From positions 868,001 through 932,000 of the forward strand of contig JAQSEB010000090.1 of NCBI GenBank assembly GCA_030063045.1: a stretch of DNA of 64,000 bases. Direction: 5' to 3'. The DNA is from Pratylenchus scribneri. Its lineage: Eukaryota; Nematoda; Chromadorea; Rhabditida; Pratylenchidae. Shown here in pieces: positions 54,906-64,000 of the stretch. Both the position numbers and the translations under genes were made by a program. A model generated the notes under the pieces. It saw only the letters and a list, made by a program, of their open reading frames with translations. It did not search any database and was not told where the DNA came from. The stretch's first letter is position 1. Every line of letters begins with the position of its first letter.

Positions 54906-57793
54906 TAGTGTGCGGCAAATGGCTTTTACCGAGACCGAGACCGAGATATCTCGGGAAAACGAGATCTCGGAATATCTCGGTTTTTTCAAAAAATGACCGA
55001 GACGATACCGAGACCGATATCTCGGTAATATCTCGGTCTCGGGATATCTCGGTCGGAAAAAAACGAGATCTCGCCGAGATACCGAGATTTTTAAAAAAAA
55101 TTTTTAAAACTGTTTAAAATAGAATCTAAATTATTTCATTTATAATTTATACATTTTATTAAAAAAAACGAAAATAAAATAAAGCAATAATCTTGTTTCA
55201 ACTCAAATAATATTCCAAAAATAATAAATAAAGAGGAAATAAAATAACAATGCAAAAAATTGTTCAAATAAATTAATTTCATAAAATTTCAATATTTGTA
55301 ATTAATTATTGGCAGTGTCTTATTTAAAAATACAAGTTTTTCGGCTGTATCCGGATTCAATCTTGACCGGCGATAATCAAAAACATCATTGGCAACCGAA
55401 AAAGTTTCTTCGCTGGGCACTGAAGTTGCGGGAATGGATAAATGACGGCGCACAATTGGGCACAAAATTGGAAATTCTTTTGCATGTTTTTCCCAAAATT
55501 CCAGCGGATCATCCTCCAAATTTTGTAATGCTAATTTTCGGTAAAATGTCAGTTCCAAATCGAGTTCATTTGGTTGTTGTTCATTTTCTTGTGAAGATGT
55601 CGGACTTGCTGGATTTGATGGAATTTTGTGACGCGAATTGTACTTCTTTGAACGAGCAGCGAAGAAATCCAACTTTTGTTTTTTAATTGGCGGCTCTTCT
55701 GTTTCTACAGTATAAAATTTAATTTATTAATTATAATAAAATAGCACCTTTTTCATTTCCTTCTATAATCAATTCATTAATTTCATTTGTATTTTTATTT
55801 TCATTTGTACCAATTTCCGCCATAATCCACGATTCAACATTTGATACAAATTCAATACGATTCGAAACAAATTGATCTTTGAATCTTGGGTCCAAATAAT
55901 GGCCAATTGAATAAACTCTAAATGAAAAGAAAAATTTAAAAAAAAACTGGAAAATTTTAGACCGATTTTGCTCTTGACCGGAAAAACGTTCTCTTAATTG
56001 CTTCAATAATTTAATCCGCTCTTGCTCAACATTTGGCAATTTCTGAATTTCCATATCAATTTTTTAATTAATTATTTTAAAAACCTGCTGTTCAATTTCG
56101 CTGATCAGCATATTTGAAATAGCAATTTGGGTTGACAATGGGCAAATTTCTTCACTAAATTTCCTTGAAGCCTGTTCAATTGGACTCAATAATTCCGCCA
56201 AATTTCCGAGTGTTTGAAATTCAAAGTCACTCAATGTTGCCAAATTTTTATTATGAAGGGCTTGATACATATCAATTGCTTGTTTTTGTTCAATTATTCG
56301 GCTTATCATGGCAAGGGTGGAATTCCATCTGGTTTTCACATCCTTTTATAGAATTTTATATAATTTATTAAATAATAAAAATAAACTTGAATCAAATTAT
56401 GATCGGGCAAATCCAGCATTTCTCGACATGCTTTCAATCGTTCAACAGCCAAATTTGAATGAGAAAAATGCCCCACAATTGATCGGCATTTGGTCAATAT
56501 TTCCGCATTTTCCTCAGTGAATAATTTTTCAACACACAAATTGAGTTTGTGCGCACCACAATCGGCATGATCAAAATTGCCTTCAAATGCCTTTAAATAT
56601 AAATATCATGCTTTAATTAATTAATAATAAATCAAATACTTTAATCATGTTGCTAGCATGATCCTGAAGAGTGACATTGCACTTATCAACTGGAATCGCC
56701 CATTCAGTTAACATCTCATTGAAAATTCTGTTCACATTGGTCGCATCATGAGTACCTTCGAAATGCTTCATACTAAGCATAAAATTCTTCCTTTCCCAAT
56801 TTTTTGTAATCCAATGAGCAGTCAAACTTTATTTTTTCAATTAAAATTATTAAAAAATTAATTAAACCTTATGAAGGAATGTTTGGTCGTTTTGGATGAC
56901 CAGATATCAGATGTGAAATTTAAATATTCTGCTTGATCCAACTGAGCTTGAATGCAATTTTTTACGGCCAGATAAACACGCGGAAATGCCCACTCTCTGA
57001 AATGTTTTTCGTCTTTTAGCTTTTGCATTGAATTGTTGGTCCAAAAAAGTGAATGGAATGTTGGATGATTGATCGAACGAAATGAAGTATTGGTGCATGC
57101 AATATAATGAATAAAACTCGCTTGTCCAATGCGGTTAAATTGTCGAAAATTAAAACATTAATTATTTTATTTTTATAAAAATTAACCTGATCCGTTAATT
57201 TTGACAAATTTATCCATTGAAGTGCCAGCTGCTTCATTTTTCTGTTGCTTTAATTGTTCATATTTAGCCAAATATTCTGGATGTTGCTTTGTATGTGTTT
57301 TTAATCCAGTTGTATTAAAATCTTTTGTTTTTATCTTCGATTTGCATTCATTGCATTCAGCTTCATCTTTCGAAATTTTTTTATAAAGACCAATATTCCA
57401 ATATAAACTACTCATTTTTTCTAAAATATATTAATAATTCAATTGAAATGTATATAGAAATGTAAGTATTCGATAAATAATAAAAATAAAATAATTCATT
57501 AATCATTATACATTATTAAAATTAAAACAATTTTAATATTTTTTATTTTCATAATGCCAATTTTAAAATAAAAAAAAGCATGTTTTGAAAATCTCGGTAT
57601 CTCGGGATATCTCGCCGAGATTGAAGATCGACCGAGACGAGACCGAGACCGATATCTCGGGAAAATCTCGGTCTCGGTTTATCTCGGTTTTTTCAAAAAA
57701 TGACCGAGACGATACCGAGACCGAGATCTCGGGAAAATCTCGGTCCGATATCTCGGGATATCTCGGCGAGATCTCGTCTCGGGCCGCACACTA
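54906..57793 (-). mobile_element. Complete hAT transposon, 2888 bp
   Basis: Terminal inverted repeats are TAGTGTGCGGC (54906-54916) and GCCGCACACTA (57783-57793), with the TAGNG start usual in hAT. The perfect 8-bp target duplication AACATTAT flanks it (54898-54905 and 57794-57801). Subterminal zones at about 54925-55100 and 57590-57780 are packed with CCGAGATATCTCGG-like palindromes, candidate transposase binding sites. Both zones share the direct block TTTTTTCAAAAAATGACCGA. An uninterrupted multi-exon transposase is encoded on the minus strand. All parts needed for autonomy are present, which suggests a recent insertion. Confidence 0.95.
55289..57415 (-). CDS. hAT-family transposase with BED-type zinc finger (603 aa)
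   Basis: Exons are 57187-57415, 56868-57120, 56640-56826, 56387-56590, 56085-56342, 55948-56042, 55748-55917 and 55289-55704 (1812 nt). The N-terminus has a BED-like finger (ECNECKSKI, then [12 protein letters not shown]). The RNase-H-like core is recognisable from [48 protein letters not shown] and [10 protein letters not shown]. The C-terminus is the hAT dimerisation domain ([17 protein letters not shown], then [16 protein letters not shown], then [17 protein letters not shown]). The protein cuts and reinserts the element in the nucleus. Intron 6 is only 30 bp and may instead be read through, which also stays open. No stop or frameshift was found. Confidence 0.9.
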
Positions 57794-57801
57794 AACATTA
57801 T

Positions 57802-58130
57802 CCAAGCAACCATAAATTGTGTCCGGAAAATCTGAAAATATAATATTTTAGATTAATGACAAAAAAGCATAAAAGTAGAAAATCCTACATCCTATGAAAA
57901 AAATAATATTCTAGATTAATGACAAAAAAGCATAAAAGTAGAAAATCCTAAATCCTATAAAACTGGAATGTGATATCATAATGCAGGAATTTTTAATAAT
58001 ATAATCCAAATATTGGAATTCCAAAAGTCCAAAAATTTTTGTTTCTTTTGGAAATTTTATTACTTCTAATTTTTTATGTTTATCCCAATATAATGAAAAG
58101 AACGTAATAAAATAAAATAAAATCATATTT
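57802..58130. other. Gap between hAT insertion and F-box-like gene
   Basis: Holds a short direct duplication (GATTAATGACAAAAAAGCAT at about 57852 and 57914). A minus-strand open frame of 71 codons lies here but has no acceptor joining it to the F-box-like gene. Confidence 0.45.
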
Positions 58131-60116
58131 TTAGTTTAAACTTTTTTTAGCATTTATTTTCATATTTAACTTACATATAATTTTTGATGATTCCATTCCT
58201 CTAGGGAATATAATTTCATTTTTTTCCTTCCAACATTTCTCGTCTTCCCCCTTTGGGTATCGAATCAAATAGTTTCGAACACGTTGTCGTCTTCCATCCT
58301 CCTGTCTATGATATGAAACCAACATCTCTCCAGTCGCCGCATTTTCCAATGTAAATTCTTCATGAAGTCGAAATAGTCGCACGGAAAAATTCGATGGCTG
58401 TTTAGAGTTGCAAAATTCCTATGTGATTATTATTTTTTATTAGTAATATAATATTCAAAATTATTTTTTGCATGTATGATTTTTAGACCTTATTGTATGC
58501 ATTACTTAGAGAATGGGGAGCTACGGTAATTGTAATAAATAAAATTAATATCATCCCAACCTCTTTGATCCTTTCCAAAAAAGCGGCCTCCTCATTCCGT
58601 TTCGCTTTCCTCAAATTTAACCATTTTTGGAGACCATCCTGACACCTTTGAGTCAGCCAATTGAAGAGTGGCAACGCATCGGCTTGCTCAAAAGGCAACA
58701 ACAGTGATTGGGCACTCTCAAAAATGCCGGAATACGTCTGAATGAATGTACGAAAATAGCCGGAGGAAAAGAGGAAATTGATCTCGAATATTCCATTGTC
58801 GGCCAACATTTTAAAAAGTTGCTGCAATTTTGGACATTCTGGCCGGGTAAGTGATCCATGGAAAATGTCAAGAATCAGACTACACATTTTCAACAATGGA
58901 AGAATTATGGCCACGAATTCCAGCACTTGTTGGTCAATAAAACTGAATGATCATTAAATCATATTATGAATTTTTAGACTAATGAGTGCATGCAAATTTT
59001 TGGGTGATATTACAAGAAATATATATATAATATAAATTATGAAAAGCTTAATCAATATTAATGAAATACATTAAAAATTAAAATGACTATTTATTAGTAA
59101 TCCTAAAATGAACAAAGAAAAAATATATTAAGATTATCAAATGACAAATTTTAAAATTTTTACAATGTTTTCAATAATTATTTATGCTCCTTTTTGGAAT
59201 AAAAATTATAAAAAAATATTAATCCGGAAAAAAGTAATTTACTTGAAAATTTTTTATAGTAACAATTAACAAATCACAATTTTAGTTTTTACCCAATTAA
59301 ACTAGTAATTTTAAAGTCGGATTTAAGATCTTCTTGGTTTTAAAACCCTGGTTTTCTTTTTTTTTGAAAAAATGTTTTTTCGGATCCTTATATTTCGGTT
59401 TTAAATTCCAATGATTCGGATCCTTATATTTCGGTTTTAAATTCCAATGATTTTTTTTAAAACCGAAACTGATTTTTAACAACCCTAAATTTAACTGATT
59501 GATTATAATATATTTAATATTAATATTATATAATATTATTAATTAAATTTAATTGTATAAAAGCTAAAACATACTGGAAATGGATTTCCTCAATAGCAAG
59601 AATATATGCAGGCGGCACACTTCCTACCACAATTGGCACGACCACAAAGGATTCATCACGGTTCAATCGCATTTCCAATTTTGCTATATGCCGTGTTTTA
59701 TTATTTTCGTCAACACATTGTTCATAACGAAAAGCCAAAGTGTCAATTTTATGTGGCTGAACTTTGCCATGTAGTTTTGGCCAACACATTTGTTGAAATA
59801 GACGACTAGAATGACTCAAAGCGGAATTGGCCAATTGCTTTCGAGTGAGACAATCCAATACATCTAGAAGCCAATTTGGCACCAATCTATTAATTTGATA
59901 TTTATTAATATAGGCGATTTTATAAATAATAATATTTTAATTATTCAATTCATTTTTTTTTAATTAAATTATTAAGACGGAAAAATGTATGAATTTAAGG
60001 AAAAAATTATTTTTATTATTAATTTTTGATTTGTCGAATAATTTTTGAGTAAATTTTCCGAAACTGAAAAATTACAAATTCTCCTTTTCATCTGCTTCTG
60101 GCGCTGGCCTATCCAT
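58131..60116 (-). CDS. F-box-like protein of the nematode-expanded type (333 aa)
   Basis: Four exons: 60076-60116, 59575-59886, 58561-58942 and 58131-58397. Phases join throughout and the length is 1002 nt. It starts MDRPAPEADEKENLLVPNW; the following WLLDVLDCLTRKQLANSALS and SSRLFQQMCWP fit an F-box-like helix set. Later parts include LPLFNWLTQRCQDGLQKWL and, near the end, EEFTLENAATGEMLVSYHRQ and NYLIRYPKGEDEKCWKE. F-box proteins bring substrates to SCF ubiquitin ligases; large lineage-specific families with this layout occur in plant-parasitic nematodes. The family call rests on pattern only. A good donor (ATAT|GTAAGT at 58174) inside exon 4 leaves open a further 3' exon, which the nearby hAT insertion might have displaced. 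Confidence 0.6.
59318..59490. repeat. Short foldback with a 36-bp tandem duplication, in F-box-like intron 2
   Basis: CGGATCCTTATATTTCGGTT plus TTAAATTCCAATGATT occurs twice in a row (about 59381 and 59417). The outer TCTTGGTTTTAAAACCCTGG and AAAACCGAAACTGATT parts are inverted and match the AAACCG element family. Confidence 0.6.
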
Positions 60117-61049
60117 ATTTATGTATTAATTAGAATTAAATAATTTGCTGAATTATTTAGATTTGATTTGATTAAAACAAGATTTTTAGTAAAATTTTTC
60201 ATGTAAATAAAAAATGGAGATATATGCCTTGGGTATGGTGACGACTGACAACTTAAAAAGAAAAATGTGAATGGGAACTTTTCTGTCGAATGTTTTGGTG
60301 GTCGAGAGTCGAGATTCGAAAATTGGGAGAGAAATGAAAGTGGTTGAGACAAATATAAATGGAACGGGAATGGGAAATGTGACAGCAGACATCGAAAAAT
60401 GTGAAATGGAAAAGAGAAAATATTTATTTATTTGGAGATTAGAGATATGAGTCAAAATAAAAAACGCGGAAGTGAAATTGGACCAGCTGAAAAATTGCGG
60501 CTGGAAATAAGATGAAATAAAACATCGGAGAAGGGAAAATTGAAAGGAATGGACCAATAAATATGAGAAATGGCAAATTGATCAAAGTATAAAATAATAT
60601 AATTAGGGAAAAGGAATGTTAATTAATTAATAAATATGATAAAAAATATTTTTTTAACTCTGTCAAATGTGCAATTCTAATTAAAAATTTTTTTGTTGAG
60701 ATTTGGGAGGATGATAAAGAATAAAAAAATAAAAAGGAAATGGAAAGAAACAGAAAGATGATGCAATTTTCTTTTTTCTCCATTGGTCAAGTAATATAAT
60801 AATTTGTCCGTCGAATGACCCTAATAAGTAAATTTTTAAAATTTTACCTATTATCAACTTATTTTCTTTAAGATATAAATATTAAAAATTTTTATATCAC
60901 AAAAAGGCATCATTTCATAATTGACTGAATTTTATGAAATTAGTCTGCACTATTTTTCAATATTTTGAATTTCATAAAAAACTGAATTACATTCCAATTC
61001 TTACCAAAATATATAACTCAAATCATTGAAAAGTAAATCTTATTGACAT

Positions 61050-61310
61050 AAATTCCTTCAAATTCCAACAAATATTTTCTTATCCCTTCAATTCTCGGTC
61101 CAATCCATTCTCGCCCATTTTCCAATCACATTAAATCGAATAATCCTTGGTAATCATTATTATTCTCCATTTTTGTTATTTTCCAAAAATTTACAGCAGT
61201 GGCTGTGTAAATATTTTTTCGCCTGAATAAACAATTAATATGTGGGGTGCGTGGCAAAAAATAACAAAATGAACGTACAAGCCCAAAGCGTTTTTTTCCA
61301 TTTATGGAAC
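61050..61310. repeat. Direct repeat, left copy (partner 63410-63710)
   Basis: Shared blocks with the right copy are TAAATTCC, AATCGAATAATCC, GTTATTTTCCAAAAATTTAC followed by AGCAG, GGCTGTGTAAATATTTT, GCCTGAATAAACAATTAATA and AAAGCGTTT. The copies are same-oriented and about 2.35 kb apart. Confidence 0.75.
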
Positions 61311-61399
61311 AATAAAAAATAAAGTAAATTATTCAGTTAAAGAGAATTGTGAAAATTTTCAAAAATTAATTGATCCAATTTTTTAAATATTTTTTATTT

Positions 61400-62750
61400 C
61401 TATGAATATCATAAAATTTAAATATTTTCTTTAAAATTTAATGAAAAATCTAACCCATAAAAAATTTCAATAAATTTAATAATAATATAACATTTTTTTT
61501 GAAGAATTCAAAAATAGATTCTGCTTTTGCAACGTACAAAATAAAATATTTTAATGAAAAAATAAATAAAAAATTAATTTATGACTCCCATCTAAAGTAA
61601 TCAAATCACTTTCATTTCATTTTTTGAGTCGAATGTTTTTTAAATTTTATTTATGAATAAATATCTTAAAAATTTTTACATTTTTCTTTAAAATTTAATG
61701 AAAAATCTAACCCATAAAAATTTTCTATAAATTAATAACTTTTTTTCTTGAGGAATTCAAAAAATTGATGGAGGTTCAGCTACATAGTACATAATAAAGA
61801 ATTTTAATTAAAAAAAATCAAAATAAATTTGTGCTCTCCAAAATAACCACTTCCGTTTCAATTTTTGGAAAATATAAATTCTTTTAAGAAGGAACTAGTA
61901 AAATTTATAAAATCGATTTAAAATATCTTCATTATTTTTTATGAAAACCATAAAATAATTCTGTAAAATTTAATATATCCTTTTTCATTTTTGTTGAAAA
62001 ATTTAAAAAAGAACCAAAAGAAAAGTCACGGAAAAATGCATAAATTAAAAATTGAAAAATTTCATTCGAAACCAATTTCATTTCATTTTTTGATTAATAA
62101 AATAAGGAATTAAAAAAAAATTTATAATAGATTTAAAACATTTTTATTTTTTTGAAAATCATAAAATAATTATTTCAAATTTAATTTATCCTTCTTCATT
62201 TTTGTGAAAAAAAATTTAAAAAAAAAGAGAAAACCCAGAAAAAATGCAAAATTAAAATTTGAAAAATATCGTTCAAATTGAACCATATAAAATTTTTATG
62301 ATTATTCGATATTTCCATATTTTTATTATTTTTTTCTGCTAATTTATTTAATATTATTATATTTATTCATAAAGAAAAAGAAATTAATTTAAAAAAAAAT
62401 AAATTGCAGCATCGAAATCCAATGTAACCAATTTAATTTCATTTTTGGACTAAAAAATAATTTTTTTAAAGAAGAAAATAGTAAAAAATTTCAACACCAA
62501 TTTATTTAAAAACAATTATTTTTTAAACCCATAAAATAATTATTTCAAATTTAATTTAACCTTTTTAATTTTTGTTGAAAAAATTTAAAAAAATGACAGA
62601 AAATAGAGCTTACAAAAATGCATTAAATTAAAAAATGAAAAATTTCATTTCAAAACAAAAAGTGTAAAATTTTTTTGCACAATTTTCGATGCTTTTTTCA
62701 AAATTTTTATGATTTTTTCCGACAAATTTATTTAATATTATTTAGTCACG
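61400..62750. repeat. Diverged internal repeat units
   Basis: Blocks such as ATAAAATAATTATTTCAAAT, TTTAATTTATCCTTCTTCAT and ATTTTTGTTGAAAAAATTTA recur at about 61690, 61960, 62165 and 62530. They look like old tandem copies of a unit of a few hundred bases. Confidence 0.5.
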
Positions 62751-63409
62751 ATGAAAATGAAATTAATTCACCACCTTTTCAGAGTAAAAGAAAGCAAAAA
62801 AAATAAATCAAAAAATTTAATTTTAATTACGTCACAAATGCTAATCCGTTTGCCTTCTTTTCCATTTAAATATTTCAATTATTTTCCCGTTGATCTTTCG
62901 CCGCACTTTTCCCCATTCCCTTCATTTTTTGGGCAAAGTTCAAATGAAATTTTATCAAAAAATTTCATCAAAAAATTTCTTCACCAATTCGATTCCGATT
63001 TTCATGTCTCAGACAGAGCTCTATTTTTAAAAGAATAATTTTTTTATTTTTTTCGGATTAAATTGATAATAAAAATTAGCCGATTTTCCCAAATAAATAA
63101 TAAAGAGACAGAATTTTTTACCATTTTTAAAATACTACTTTAAAATTTATTTCATTTAAATAAACATCTTTCATTTTATTATGATTTTAAATCCGAAAAA
63201 AATTATTCTGAATTTACTCTGCTGACCAGAAAAAAAATTCAAATATTTGTTAACAAATTTCCACAAAAGCATTTGACTATTACTTTTTATTCTATTTAGC
63301 ATTTTTTATATCGATTTTATTTAAATTTGTTCAGAAATGTTAAAAAATATGCCAAAAGACCCATTTAAATATTATCTAATCCAAATAAAAGATATTTTGA
63401 AAAATTTTA

Positions 63410-63710
63410 TGACATAATAGACTCTTTTAAATTCCAAAAAAATATTTTCTTTTCCCTCTCGATTCTCAATCCGCTCTTGCCATTTCTTTCCTGCAGCCAC
63501 ACACTAATTTAAATCGAATAATCCCTTGGTCATCATCATTTTCAATTATCCCCTATTTTTTGTTATTTTCCAAAAATTTACAGCAGGGCTGTGTAAATAT
63601 TTTGGTGATCGACTCAATTATTATAATATTTGCGCCTGAATAAACAATTAATAATGAGGAGTGCATGACAAAAAAAAAACAAAATGAACCTACAACACTC
63701 AAAGCGTTTA
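63410..63710. repeat. Direct repeat, right copy (partner 61050-61310)
   Basis: Same blocks as the left copy, with an insertion of about 35 bp (GGTGATCGACTCAATTATTA) between the GTGTAAATATTTT and GCCTGAATAAAC blocks. Confidence 0.75.
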
Positions 63711-64000
63711 TTTTCATTTATGAAATTTTAAAATTAATATAATAAATTCAATAAAGGGAAATGCGATAAAAATTTTTAAAAATTGATTGATCAAATATTA
63801 TTTAAATATTTTTAATTTGATGAATATCATAAAAAAACATACATATTTTTCTTTAAAATTTGAAATAAAAAATTTTACCCATAAAAAATTTCTCTAAATT
63901 AAATTATATATTTAACATTTTTTCGTGAAAAATCCAAGGAAAGTATCCTTTTTTTGTGATATTCAAATAAATTTTTAAAAAAATATTTAAAATAAATTTA

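Larger units (their letters stand above)
60117..64000. other. AT-rich non-coding tract
   Basis: No gene is supported. A frame of 95 codons at 62751-63038 (+) and one of 123 codons at 60186-60557 (-) lack homology and splice partners. The stretch is repetitive: a direct repeat at 61050-61310 and 63410-63710, with diverged internal units between them. Confidence 0.5.

Noticed and set aside
60186..60557. 123-codon minus-strand frame
   Set aside because: Phe/Ser/Ile-rich composition typical of antisense AT-rich sequence; no recognised domain.
62751..63038. 95-codon plus-strand frame
   Set aside because: Low-complexity Lys/Phe-rich text in AT-rich repeats; no homology, signal peptide or splice partner.
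1..64000. tRNA, rRNA, spliced-leader or operon signals
   Set aside because: I scanned for tRNA T-loop text (GGTTCGAATCC) and closely spaced same-strand genes and found none that hold up; a covariance search would be needed to exclude small RNAs.

Overview
The window is strongly AT-rich eukaryotic DNA with small multi-exon genes, GT-AG introns (some with GC donors) and many short inverted-repeat elements. Gene content points to a plant-parasitic tylenchid nematode. It holds a ground-like (grl) protein, two small Ly6/three-finger proteins, an M13 peptidase, an F-box-like gene and three secreted glutathione-synthetase-like genes. That last family is known as an expanded effector family of cyst and reniform nematodes, so that lineage is the best guess; the species cannot be named from sequence alone.

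Layout. 0.4-3.7 kb (-): two tandem Ly6-like genes, with a third orphan copy of their upstream region at about 4.8-5.4 kb. 6.55-15.5 kb (-): one 14-exon M13 metallopeptidase gene. 15.5-17.3 kb: duplicated units with poly-G runs. 17.3-22.2 kb (-): ground-like gene with a GC-AG intron and an acidic tail. 23.5-24.8 kb (-): charged coiled-coil gene with a frameshift in an A-run. 25.5-27.9 kb: foldback element, 21/42/84-bp minisatellite and a long GC hairpin. 27.9-28.3 kb (-): small secreted, probably GPI-anchored protein. 28.5-34.1 kb: repeat-rich DNA with a degenerate second copy of the grl-exon-1/coiled-coil segment. 34.2-38.4 kb (+): secreted short-chain dehydrogenase whose introns hold two well-delimited DNA elements. 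39.5-54.2 kb: three GS-like paralogs, one on - and two on +. 54.9-57.8 kb: a complete hAT transposon with an open transposase frame. 58.1-60.1 kb (-): F-box-like gene. 60.1-64 kb: no convincing gene.

The centre of interest is the GS-like cluster. All three copies share a seven-exon structure and a signal peptide. They keep the GS fold signatures but have lost most residues that bind glutathione precursors in the housekeeping enzyme. Copy B carries one nonsense codon, copy A has a GT-to-GC donor change, and copy C has an intron expanded by an 18-bp minisatellite whose seed is present once to three times in A and B. Gene models were built by hand from splice signals, frame continuity and paralog comparison. 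For every multi-exon gene except Ly6-like A and the coiled-coil gene, the summed exon lengths are a multiple of three.
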